Of a stretch of 64,000 bases of DNA, positions 50,401 through 61,839 are shown in pieces. This stretch comes from Struthio camelus (lineage: Eukaryota; Chordata; Aves; Struthioniformes; Struthionidae), in NCBI RefSeq assembly GCF_040807025.1, contig NC_090944.1:124053738-124117737 (forward strand), given 5' to 3'. How positions within the stretch are numbered: position 1 is the stretch's first letter; every line of letters starts with the position of its first letter. The position numbers and the translations under genes were made by a program. The notes under the pieces are model-generated. The model saw only the letters and a program-made list of their open reading frames with translations. It had not been told where the DNA came from and did not search any database.

Positions 50401-53200
50401 ATCCCCTACTCATAACAACTTCAATGATTTAAGCTGTAAGTGGCTGTCTTTGCAAGATGCGTTGGTAGGACAGTATGTCTGGAATCAGCTTTATAAGGAG
50501 GTCTGTCCCTTCATTCCCCTCTGTACCCAACCCAGCTCCCCTCAGCTGCTGGGGCGATGAAGGCTCTGAACAACTGCAGGTGCAGCTGCTCCTCTGAGCA
50601 TGCCTCTTCTGCTCTGCTTCGCACGGCGGCTGCACCCTGCTGCAGGGACACAGGCGCCGACGGTGAGCCGGCACCCTGACAGCAGGGCTTGCAGAGCTCC
50701 AGATGCATCCTCTCTTCCTTGACCTCTGTGAACTGTCACCATCATCTTTTCCATCTGTAGCATGACCAGAATGCTGGCTCAGGTTGCACTGGCTACGCTT
50801 CCCGTGGTAATGTCACCTCAGAGGCTTTGGGTTCAACTACCCAGTCCTTAGGACTAGCTAGAGCAGACATGGTTGTAGGTCCCCATGTCTGGAGGAAGCT
50901 TTGCTACCAGAAGTGCTGCTCTTTAGGTGACACTGAACAGGTTTTGCCCTTTGAGAAAGGACTGTCTTTGTGAGCTCCCCAGGGCAGCTACACAGCGCAG
51001 TGTCTTACTGAAAGCTTGGTGAAACTGGCCCACCTGCTCTGCCTAAGCTGCAGCAGAGGCAAAATTCATATTCTTCTGCAATATATTAAGAATCTGTCTT
51101 TGTTCCACAAACCTGTTGGGTACCTGGGCTACCTAGATTCCTGTTTCACCTTTAGGCTGAGATGTGCCACAGTGAAGTTTAGTACCGCTGCTGTCGAGAG
51201 TTCATTCTGACTGCACTCAATTGATTTATCATAACCTCGGTACTGCATCTGTCCTCATTTATTATCCTGTGCATAACAGATGGGACTGCCAGAATGTCTC
51301 CATGGGAAGAATGAATTCTGGGCCACAGGTGCATCTTCGTCGTGATATGAAAGGTTAGAGGCACGTGTCCATTAGCAGAGCAGAGCACCCAATTCTGCCA
51401 CAATGGGCCAACATAGTCTGCCTTCAGGAAAAGCCCACCTTATTGCCTGACTGGAAACCCTAGAAACCTAGACATCTGCTCACTAATGTAATAAGGATGT
51501 CTGTGTTCCTTTTGTGCAATAGCTCTTACTTCCCAGATATTATCCATATATTCCCAAGAAATAGTCATGCATCCCCTCTGCAGCCGTAAACCAAGGCCCA
51601 AGGAGTTGTGCATGTGTTGGCCCATGTCTCTTCCTAAGCATGTGGTGTAAATCAGGAGTTAAGGTTGCATAATGCTTCCTAAATAATGGAAAGATCAATT
51701 CAATTTTGGAAAGGTGCTTTCCTCACTTAGGAAATTCTTCATGTTCAAATACACACATAACTGACTTCCTTCCTCTCGTTTCAGCTTGTGCTGAACAATC
51801 ACTTTCCATTTCTCTCGAGTCTAGTTTTTCAGATGTGTATGGGCACCTCCAGCAGACTGTACGATCAAGTCAATGGAATGATAACATTGCACCTGTGAAA
51901 GCCTGCACACAGAACATCTCATATAAAAATAATTAGATATCTGATTACTGCTATTACTGCTGTGGAATCATCCCCTTTCGGCATGTTAATTATCTTTTTT
52001 CCCCAGGGGTTATTTTATTTTTCCAAGAGGATGCAAAGTTTTGATTGCAAGCAGTGGAAGTGGATGTAGCATATAAACATTAATAAACCATTCCCATGCT
52101 GACATCAAGTAAGATCAAAACTAGCTGAAGAAGTTACAGCAGGGTTCAAAACAGAGTCTTGCCTGTGTGCATACTGCAGTCCTCACATTCCCGAAGGACT
52201 GTGGATACGGCCTTATGTCCTAAACTGTTTTGTGCTCACCAGGGATTTGGTCAGCAGCTATAGAGGCGAGAAAAAGGCTATGTGGGCCTTTTCTCAGAAA
52301 TCTTGTTCTCTGCAATTGGAGTTATATATTGAATTGAGTTACATATCTGATATTTTGATGGAAATATCCTAGCTTTCCTATGCTTGTTTCTTTTCCTGAG
52401 TGCCTACGTAGGGGAAGGTTTTAATCTGTCCTTGGAGTGAGTGGAGTTGCTAGCAATACCTTTTTCCCAAGCTGTGATGAGAGAAGGGGTTAATTCACTG
52501 CTAACACAAAGTGCTAAAGTGTTTCATCTGGCAATGTTTGTGCCAGGCAGTAATATACTTTCAACATAGAGATATTATGTAAAATAGAGTGGTGACCCAA
52601 GGAGGTGTAATTAGCTCTGCTGTCACATAGGAAAAGAACATGTTTGTACAGATTATTTCCAGTTTCTAGCAACACCTGCTCACTTGCCTTAACCAGATTT
52701 CTCAAATGGGGACTAATTAGCACTTCCTTGGAAGCCCAGCTCTCTCCAGGCAATGGCTTTACCTCTCGATTGGTATTCCTTCTGAGGGAAGGCACAATAA
52801 TTACTATATCAGGAGAAGATGATGGAAGCAGGAAAGTATTTTAATGCCTAAGACTAATCAAAGGAGGAGGGGGAGTTCATTTGACCTAGTTTTGCTCTCT
52901 CATGCAGTGGCCGGTGCTGTGTAGTGAATTTCCTTCTCTGTATCCTTGAATGGAAAAGGTATTTTGTACCTGTGCAGTTTCTGATGGGCCATGCACGTGC
53001 TGTGGGTGAGGACTGTGTGGTGGTGCTCTCCTAGGGTCTGAGCCTAGCAGGTGCTTGGCAGCACCAGGCAGCGCTTGTCCCACCTGGAGGTGGCACAGAG
53101 CTGACACTGACCGTCCTGGTGATGTGTGGACTGAAGGGAGCCCTTGCAGCTCTCTGTGTCGGAGTTTCCCTCCGAGCAAACATGTGTTGAGGTGGTGGAC
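44470..53200. other. Intergenic tract without recognised genes
   Basis: Nothing supportable as coding or RNA gene is seen. A tRNA-like B-box match at 46970-46980 lacks a tRNA fold. A possible MIR fragment lies near 50280-50350. GC rises near 50.5-50.7 kb without an island. Confidence 0.5.
50280..50355 (-). repeat. Possible MIR/L3-like fragment
   Basis: AAAATAGGATATGAACCAAG and the following CACTACTGCATCTTAACTAC segment resemble the antisense 'GGATTGAACCCAGG ... CAGTGCCTTAACCAC' end of MIR-type elements. Weak match. Confidence 0.35.
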
Positions 53201-53340
53201 AAGGCTTCCTTTTTTGTTGTTTTTTTAAATAAGCTTAATTACATGTAAGCCTCTGACCACAGTTAAGTATTAACTACAATTTGGGAGTTAATGATGTTAA
53301 TAGATACTGCTGTTTGTAGGGCACCAGTTTAGCCAATCCC
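53200..53340. other. Short AT-rich motif cluster
   Basis: GCTTAATTACATG, TGACCACAG (RUNX-type, near 53256), AAGTATTAAC and GAGTTAATGATGTTAATAG are packed in about 120 bases. It is a possible small regulatory element, judged by motif density only. Confidence 0.3.
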
Positions 53341-54065
53341 TCTCTAAAGCAGAGGACTGCAGTGAACCTTAATAACGACTGAGGAAGTCTTCCCGTATCC
53401 TAGGAGGCAGGATACTGCAGGTGTGTGTGTTGGGGCACTGGGCATGTGACTGGCCTGGCCAAGGCAGTCCTCTTGGCCCAGCCCTTCAATCTGTGGTTCT
53501 ATGCAGCAGCTGTGCTAATGTTTTATAGCAAAAAAAACCCTTTCTGGAAACTTCCTATCTTCCTCTGCTGCATGAGGGGATGGGATGTAGTTATCTAGCT
53601 CGTGTGTGTGTTTGTGTGACCCCAGCTCCTGCATCCCTGTGCCTGTGTTAACACACAGCATCTTCTGCACCTTTTTCTGCTACCAAACCAGTGAGAGGGG
53701 GACTAGGTCTCAGCTGCAAATCTCCACGCTTGGTTTCAGCACCTCCCTTGCTCCTGCTGCCGTGGGAGTGTTGCATCCAAGGCTTGTCATCATGGCCATC
53801 TCCATATGGGTGGATCTGGGTGACCAAAAAGAGCCTTTGCAGGCAGTGCTCCCTTTCCCTTCTCTTTACCTTTCTCATCCCACAATAAATTCCTGGAGGT
53901 GTTTCTCAGTTTCCTTTCGATTCCACTTATCCATGTATCAGTCCTCTAATAGCTGTAAGATGGTGACTTTCATAGCACTGCAATTTTAAAGAAAACATTT
54001 TTTACTTTTTTCCCCTCCCCCCCACCCCAACTGAACTGAGTCCCTTGTAGTCTGTCATAAATTGA

Positions 54066-54715
54066 CCCTAGAGCATGAGACTGGAAGGCACTGCCAGTCT
54101 GGCTTCCTCTCTACTTGCGGCCGTGAAAGTCCACCTCATCGCTCCTGTATTGAGTTTGCTAGCTTGTGTTTTGGCTAAAGCATGTTTTCCAGATTGTTAC
54201 TCAAACTTGCTTTGGCCATCTAAAAAGATGGAGACTCTGGTGTTTCCTTTGGAGTTTGTTCTGTTGCTTGTTTCCGATTCTAAGGCTTGTGCTGTTTATG
54301 TATTTCTAATCAAGTTTATCCAGCTCCAATTTACAACCTTTACCTTTTGTTCTCCCTTTTTCTGACAGAGCCTTTCAGTGCCTGGAGTTATGTGCTCATA
54401 TATTGTAATTGAATCCGGTTTCTCAATAAGATAGATGGCTCTCAAGATGCCTTCCTATTAGGCATCTCTTCCAGCTCTGAAGCTACTTTTGTGGCCTGGT
54501 TCTGCCCTCCTCTTGGTTTTTTTTTATAATAGCATCCTTTTGCAAATATGGCCACCAACGCCTGGATGCTGTATTTCTGCTTCGAGTTATATACCTGGAA
54601 GAGATTTTGTGTAGTGATCTCACGAATGCTTTGTTCCATAGCATCCTGTGGTTTTATCTGCAATTACGCTGCAGCTCTTTCCCTGCTTTCCTCTCAGCCT
54701 GTACTGCACTGGACT
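54066..54715 (-). repeat. Old CR1 LINE 3' fragment (antisense)
   Basis: The segment order follows the reverse complement of the CR1 3' region: GACTGGAAGGCACTGCC, GTTACTCAAACTTGC, AAGATGGAGACTCTGGTGTT, TCTAATCAAGTTTATCCAGC, CAATTTACAACCTTTACC, CTTTTGTTCTCC, TCTTCCAGCTCTGAAGC, TTTGTGGCCTGGTTCTGCCC, then TGGCCACCAACGCCTGGATG and CAGTATTTC-like text. CR1 is the dominant LINE of birds, turtles and crocodilians. The copy is highly diverged and non-coding, with ends approximate. Confidence 0.7.
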
Positions 54716-56990
54716 CTTGGACCTCTAAAGGAACTAAAAGGGCACAATTTCAAAACTCATTTAAGGAAACTTCTTTTTTTCTACCCAATCTATGTGGAAC
54801 TTGCTGTCATAAAATAAAAGTGAGGCCAAGCAGGGCAAAATATCCACAAATAATAAAGACACCTACAGGAATAACTATAAATATTTTAAAAGAGCTTTCA
54901 GAGAGTTTTAAGTCTCTTAAACCCTCTGGGCAAAGGTCAGTCTTAACTCCTGATGACTTAGGAGAAGTTTTGCTTCGGGAAGATTACTCAGAGGTTTTTT
55001 AATGTAATGAAATATCTGGTGGTGGTCATCGCCAGGCCAGGGTAGAGAAGGAAAAGGGCCAGTAGCCTCAGCCACCCTAACAATTTCTGTGTATCTGTTT
55101 GCTATCAAATCTCCAATGACCTTTTAAGAATAGAAATCCCTATTCCACAGCTGATATCGTTTATTTTCATGGATCATTTAACATGCTTTATAATTTTTAT
55201 AGGCTCATTGCTGTAACTCAACATTGAGCTATTATTTAATGAAATGATCCCCAAAAGGGGCTTTAGGAGATCTAATTGCCTATGAAAGCCTGAGGGTGTG
55301 GGGAAGGAAGACTTCACAAATGCTTTAAATGCTGAATTTTTCTTCTCATTTTATTTTATTTTTTTCCTTAGGTCTGATTCTGGGTGCACTTCTACAGATA
55401 CACATCAATTGTAATTATGATGAAATCTTTGGTGTGGTACCAGTGTAAATCAGTATCAGTCCTTTAAATTCTCAGTGACCATTTAGCCAGCTAGGACCTT
55501 ATTTTAATGCCACTGATAGATGTATGGAAAACAATTGCAGGAGACTTCTCAGGGGGAGAAATTCAAGGAAGATCCTTTATCAGTGGGTCTGGCCCTTGCT
55601 TAGGGGAATATGAAAGTTGCAGCAGGGTATCACAGCTCTGTATTTCCCTGAGCATTATGCCAGATCCAGATAGGTGCTCCGAAGGCGACCTGAGTCACCT
55701 GGCTGGGGATAGCTGGCTCTTCAGGCTGCAGGAGGTGGCAGTGCCAGGAGCTGGCTGGCTCAGCAGCAAGTCGCAGCGCAGCAGCAGCACTGCAGGTAGG
55801 CTGCTGTGGAGCAGGACACCCAACTGCTCCGTCAGGAGGCTTGTCAGCCTTGCTGTGTTTGTGTAAAATGTCTTGCTTTAGATAAATTGACATCTGTTGG
55901 AGAAGAGTGTTTTGAAAGGCTTCCAGGCAGCTCTGCTTGAGATCTGCTACAGACTTCTTCTGTCCAATTCTGCTGCAGCAGGAGGCTGGGCCATAGTTCA
56001 GGCAGTGTTGGAGAGAACACACTTGCGAGAAGGGAACATCTTTGTATTTTGTTTTTTTTTTCAGCTTCTTCTTCAGTGTGAAATTCACAAAACGAATATG
56101 ATCTGTAGGTTTCTGAGGGTTCCTTTAACGTTTTGTGACAATCTAATGAAATGTTATTTTTCTTTGCATCCATTAATATCCAGTATCTCAACAGACCTGC
56201 AAATGTTACAACAGACCAACCTCCCCAGTTGACAGCACCTAGAGCAGTCTGATGCGTTAACAGAACTCTCAAAGGTTTACGTGAAGTCACCTGTTGTGCC
56301 TTTGTATTAGGGAGCAGAGGAATGAAATGGAGCTTGTCTTAACTTCCAGGACCTGGAGGACAAGAAACCTTAAGAAGAACCTGTATGCCATTGATGACAT
56401 GAAGTGCAAGAAAACAGAGGAGTTTTTCTGCTCCTTATTCCATCTAGGCTTTTTAGCATGCCAATTGCCATAAAATCAGGGCAATTTCCAGTATAGGCTG
56501 AGTGTTTTTTTCCCCCTCCCACTGCTGCTAAAGCTACTGGAAAAATCTGATGGATCCAGGAGGTCATGTCAGAGTCCTAATGTCGCTTTCTGCAAACATC
56601 CAGGTGCACTTGTTTAGTGCTAAATAAAAGTTAAGCTCCAGTCAATGGGAAAATACGCTTAAGAGCTTTATTCACTGTCTTGAATGCTTTATTAGGTACG
56701 GCCCCAAGCAAAGTGTCAAGCACCCATCAGTCTCATCATTTATCACCGTAATATAGATAGTTCCTTGGAAATAGCCCTTTCAACACAAGGTCTTTTTTTT
56801 GGGAAGCCATCCTAGGCATATGCACTTACTAATAATGACATGCATTTGGGTGATGGTCTGGCTTTCTAGTCTGGGGAAATAATGGGAGGGAAACATAATG
56901 GCCTTGGAATAGGTACAAAGCTTTCAGATACCTGGCTTGTACAAGGTTGCACAAAACATTTCTCGTTGTGTTCCAGGAACTGACAGCCCA
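54716..56990. other. Intergenic tract
   Basis: No exon is recognised. It includes an AT-rich, CNE-like stretch at about 55150-55300 and an unnamed-repeat fragment at 55370-55460. The minus-strand frames of 148 to 152 codons (55630-56290) have no identifiable domain. Confidence 0.45.
55370..55460. repeat. Old interspersed repeat fragment
   Basis: GGTCTGATTCTGGGTGCACTT and the later GGTACCAGTGTAAATCAG correspond to the recurring 'CAGATTCTGGCC / ACCAGTGTAAAT' motifs. Related to the fragments near 13430 and 38100. Family unassigned. Confidence 0.45.
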
Positions 56991-56999
56991 GCAAGATAA

Positions 57000-57180
57000 A
57001 AGGTAAAGCAAACTGTACTAGAATGGGATATGCTGAGCTCCTTGAGTAATTAAAGCTTATGTAAGATGGTTGCATGGTTTGCAAGGGTTATTAACAGTCA
57101 CATTTGCATTATATGAAAGGTAATTAAAATGCAGCCTTTTTACCATTGATTACACTCTTTGCCTTGTGTTTCCAACAGTG
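57000..57180. other. Candidate conserved element with octamer between two TAATTAAA sites
   Basis: TAATTAAA occurs at 57047-57054 and again at 57121-57128. A perfect POU octamer ATTTGCAT at 57102-57109 lies between them, and ATTGATTAC follows near 57147. The block has almost no CpG and no coding potential. It resembles homeodomain/POU developmental enhancers; conservation is untested. Confidence 0.4.
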
Positions 57181-57239
57181 GGTGCACCAGAGAGACCCCA
57201 AAAGCAGCCTGGGAGGCAGTGGCTGCCAGTGGGTGAGAG

Positions 57240-57345
57240 AGGCTACCGCGAGCCAGGACTCCTGAGCTCACAAGACCACTGTGGTGCTGTGCAGCCTTGG
57301 CCAAACCCCTGTTGCCTCTGAGTGCTTCCTTTTCCCTGTTGGCAC
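57240..57345 (+). repeat. MIR-like remnant
   Basis: GAGCCAGGACTCCTGAGCTC, GGCCAAACCCCTGTTGCCTC and CCTTTTCCCTGTTGGCACAG follow the sense MIR order 'AGGACTCCTGGGTTC ... TTGGGCAAGTCACTTTGCCTC ... CAGTTTCCC'. Strongly diverged. Confidence 0.45.
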
Positions 57346-60220
57346 AGGTGAGAGTATGCCTCCTCCTTCTGCAGTGCTACAGATATCATAATTTGCCTGG
57401 AAGAGCCTTCCGGACTGAGGAATGTGGGCTATGGAGAGCAGTGAGGTTATAAAGAGTCTGAGGTCTTTGTTGGCTTTAGATTAAAAGTTAAGCTGGTCCT
57501 ATATTACAGAAGTGGGCACCTGAGAAAGCTCTGCCTGTGTAACTTAAGGAAGCCAGGAGGTGAGGGATCTCCAGTGTGAAGGGAGTTGACCAGCTACAGC
57601 TGCTGCATGGCCAGGTGTTATGGATAACCATAAGTGGACTGAATGGGTTTTCATAGTCCCGCTTCCCTGTGGACAAGCAGCCAAGCAAGCCCCATGGGTG
57701 CTGCTCGATGCTCTCTGGAGCTCCCTGGTGGCCCGGGTCAGTGAGCAACAATGCCGATCTCTGAAGAGCAGTGGGGCAGCACGGAGCAAATCCGTGGCGT
57801 GACATGCCAGCTGGCCTTCTGTCGGGCTGGTTTCTGGTCCATCACCATTTCCAAAGCCTGGTTTCATTAACAGTGTCGTGAAAGACAGAACCTGTCCTGG
57901 CTATGGCTTTCTGGTAGCCCAGCCTCAAAGATGTAGGTCAGCTTAACTCCTATGCCAGGGCATGTGAAACTGCACACCAAGAGGAGACTGAACTGATATA
58001 TTACTTGTGTGAACGTAAGCATCTAGCATTTTCAACCAGGTGCTACCTTGTCTGATATGTAGCCAGGGTCACGCATAGAAAACAAAACTGCTGCAGAGAA
58101 TTTAAAGATTGAATACATATCAATACAACTGCTAATGGGCTTTACAGAAGAGAAAGCAGAGAGAAAACTTATTTCCTATGTAAAATCACAGCTGCTGGCT
58201 CTGAAAACAATAATGGCGTCAGGGCCAGGCTCCAGGACAGCGCCTGCAGCTCACAGCTGCTAGAGCGTGGAGACCTTGGCTGACAGACCTCGAGGCTGTA
58301 ACGTTACCTTCAGTGCCCCGGTTTTGCTGGGGAAAGCTGTGAGAAGTATTCTTTGAGGAAATGGCACTGAACTTTCCTGCATCGTTCTTGCTGGTTGCTA
58401 GTTCTGCTGGGTTACCTGTTACCACGGCAGCATAGCCATCCACATCCAGTGTCCTAAGTCTTCACTGGAGATCTGATTCAGAGCCTTTTAGGTCTGTAAG
58501 GAAATCAGGTGGTCCCAGCTGTGAAAAGGCTTGCTAAAGCAATCTGATTCAATGGCATGGAGACGTGATGCACCCAGAACAAGGAGGAAGGAGTGTAAAC
58601 TACCGCACTAGTTACCTTTATGGTATTGAAAAATACTTGGGTTTTGCGTTAGCTAATTTGTCTGTGGTGTTGTTCATTAGCACTCCAAAGCCTGGAGCAT
58701 GATGGTGACCACCAGGGTGTGGGACAGCCTCTCCAGCCCCTACCTGTGAGCTGTATTGTGGCTGTTGTGACAGTGGCACTGAGATGCCTGCTAATGTGTG
58801 CCAGCTGGCATCCCTTTCCTGCACACAGTTCTCATTTAATTCCAAGCTTTTCCCATATTAGAACAGTAGGACTGGGGCAAACTGAGCAAGGGTTTATCTC
58901 ATTGGCCCGTATCAGATGCTTTCAGAAGTTTGAACAAAGTGAAGGAGACTTTATTTCTGTGGGATGTCTCCCGCTTTTCTGATCTTTATGGCTTCTAGCT
59001 GTGGCAGAGCTGGCAAACTCCTCAGTACCAAGTAACAAGTTGTTGCGACATTGTGAGCTCACTGTATCTATGTTTACAGTTATTTCCTCAGGACTCTTAT
59101 CTTCAGCCTGAGGGAGTTCTTCAGGTAGCAGGCAAAGACAGTGCCTCCAAGGGAGCTGAAGATAAGGGTACATTTGAGAATGAGCTGTACCTACTGTTTG
59201 CTCCATGGAAACATGATTGTCACTCAGCTGTTATACCCAGTAAATCCAATTATGGCTGTAGACATAAATGTGCTTTAAAAAAAAAAAAAAGTTAAGCTGT
59301 AAATGAAAATATAACTGGACTCTTTAGAATTCTTGGCTTTTATTGTTTCTTCTTTTTTGTTTGTTTGGTTTTTTTGTTACAGTTCCAGCTACAGGTAGTT
59401 CTTCATACTATAGGTACATATTTTGCCCTTCGTGGCCTGGAAAATATGAAATTAGGGTAGCACTTAGCCATAAGGAGAGCTGGTAAGACAAAGTCTCCAT
59501 CCCTGGAACCCATCCTTTTCTCTGTTGCTGACTGTCTGGGTAGATCAAGTTTTTAGCTGTCCCTGTACTTTTCACAAATGCATTTAATTCTATTGGGCTG
59601 TTTGAAGAGTATTTTTGTAGCAAGTGATCCACGAAGTATTCCCTATCTGCTGCTAGAACACATCCTGGCCAGCTAACCCATCCCATGGGGTGTCTATCCT
59701 CCTGCCGGGGCCCCAGGCTGCGCGCAGCTGGTGCGAATACACCCAAACGTCTGCAGCTATCCACCTGCATGGAAATGAGAGGGCAATTTTACAGCTGGCG
59801 GGCCCATCTAATGCCACTGATTTCAACAGAGTTGTCTGACAATATTAGTTGAGGCCTCCTTCTTGTGGGCACTTTTTGTGCTTTGTGGGCAAAATAGGGC
59901 TGAGTGGACCTTTCTGGAAACACTAAGAAAGTGCCTGACCCCCATATATTTGGTCCACATTTTGATCTGAATGCGCTGCATGTCTGTGTTGCGTTTCCCC
60001 ACAATGCTGCTGGAAGCTAGCTGCCTTGTAAAACCATGCCAGCTTCTCATAGTACTCTTCTCCCAGCTGAATTATGAAGCTGGACAGGTAACAAAACCCA
60101 AATATCTAAGGACTGAAGTATTCCTAGAAGGTCACTTTCCACCCTAAAATGCAACAGGCCTGAATAATCAAAATCTGAATGACAACATGGAGCCTTTAGC
60201 TTCTCTTCCAGTTCTTCCTC
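57346..60220. other. Intergenic tract
   Basis: No gene is recognised. A poly-A run at about 59277-59290 and poly-T/GT-rich text near 59350-59380 are the only notable low-complexity stretches. Confidence 0.5.
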
Positions 60221-60229
60221 CTGCCCCGA

Positions 60230-60400
60230 CCGCCCTGCAGTGGTTGTCGATAAAACGCTTTTATATATGCATTAGCATTCCTTGTAATTCAGAAGCTGCT
60301 TCTTTAAAGACAAACGCTTAACCTACGAATGCAGAGCAATGCCACGATGTGGAGATGTCACAAGCTGTTTTTGAAAATCCTGGTGGTCCCAAGTTACAGA
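60230..60400. other. Short candidate conserved element
   Basis: GATAAAACGCTTTTATATATG is followed by CATTAGCATTCCTTGTAATTC, with a preserved CpG in ACGCTT and again in AAACGCTTAACC. The repeated ACGCTT/AACGCTTAA motif in AT-rich DNA suggests constraint. Weak evidence. Confidence 0.25.
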
Positions 60401-61064
60401 TGGACATCCTTAACAGCCTGGTGCTAATATTCGTTGTCAACTTTTTCCCAATGTTTTTGTAATTCCCCTTCACTATAGGTAATATCTGCTCAGCTGGACT
60501 GGGAGCAGAAAATATTTTTGCAACTGAAAAGTTGCAACTGGAATTGAAATATAGCGCTTTTCCAAAAAAACCCCGCACAAATTAAGATCAAAAGTTCTCC
60601 CAACCTCAACCCTATTCCTGGCACAGTGTTTTAGTCTGCACAGCCACTTCTGCACGGCTCCCGCCTGCTGCGGAGAGCCGGGGCAGCAGCACAGCCCCAG
60701 GCAGCATTGAGAGCTGTGCTGTGGCCCTCCGACCGCCATGCCAGGCAGTGGAAAAGCAGTTAATATGGCTTTTCTAAGTGTAAGTAAGTGGAAGGAATTT
60801 GCCAGCAAAGCCACAGACTTCAAGACTGTCTTTACTGTCCATGGAAGGAATTTATCACTTAAACTGCACGTTGAGGAGGGTGAAATTTAGTATCTTTTTA
60901 GCTGGCACTTCATCTGCATTTTCTCCTGCTCAAGCCTTTCCTCTCTCCAGTAGGCATGTGACTGTTGTCGCTCTAGGGTCCCAAAAGAGATTTCCTCAGT
61001 GGTGGCAGGTTAGAAGTCTATTTTGTTCGTTTAGCCACTGAGTGGCAAATGAACCACTGGGTGG

Positions 61065-61230
61065 TTAGGGAAGTCAGGAGACCTGAATGGCTCCTCCGGC
61101 TTTGCCACTTGACTTTGCTTCGCCAACTTTCAGATGCTTTTCCAAGATATGATTCAGTTCCCCCCTCTGTAAAATGGAGTTTGATGTTTAATCCCCTTTA
61201 AAAAGTGCTTTGAGGGCTAGGAGTAAAAAC
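61065..61230 (+). repeat. MIR-like SINE, fairly complete
   Basis: The order AGTCAGGAGACCTGAATGG, CGGCTTTGCCACTTGACTT, AGTTCCCCCCTCTGTAAAAT, GGAGTTTGATG and AAAAAGTGCTTTGAGGGCTA follows the sense MIR-type SINE: 'AGTCAGGACTCCTGGGTTC', 'GGCTCTGCCACTGACC', 'AGTTTCCCCATCTGTAAAAT', 'AAAGTGCTTTGAG'. The GACCTTGGGCAAG block is degraded. Confidence 0.65.
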
Positions 61231-61839
61231 TAGTGAGTAGGTTCCAAGTTGAATGAGTTTGTATTTTTCAAATCTGTGAAGGTTTTTTTCTTAATTCTGT
61301 GCTTTAAAATATTGAAAAATAGGGGACTGTTCAGCCTTTTTTTTTTTTTGATGGTTTTTAAAAGCTATATAGTTTTGCAGTGGTGGAAAACTTAAAAGAA
61401 ATTCTTCCCACAACATTTCTGCCTTGCACTGGACCAAATTTTGAAGGAAGCAATAGTGCTGTCAATTATAATTGTGAGCCTTTGGTATTTCTCTGCTGTG
61501 GAAACCGAGCGTCAGTGCTAGATGTAGGGTCTTGTCTCTCTCACACTGTACCTTCCCATCTTAGTCATTCCTGACCGACGGTTCTAAAATGCCTCCCCTC
61601 TGAAAGGATATGTTTGAGGTGCTTGGGGGAGGAAATATCATCCCTCAGAGAAATGCAGCTCCCTCTGCAGAGGAGCACACCAAGCACAGGAAGCGAAGCG
61701 TACTTCTGCCCATTAAAATGGAGAGACAAATCATACAGTTCCTGCAGGTGGACTCAATTCAGAGAATTACGCCTGACCGATTGCTCTTGAGAAATTGGCC
61801 TGCAGATCCTTAGAGCGTGCAACAGCTCCAGTGACCTTG

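Noticed and set aside
55630-56290. Minus-strand frames of 152 and 148 codons
   Set aside because: They overlap in different frames, begin with Lys-rich or low-complexity text from a poly-T run, and match no known protein.
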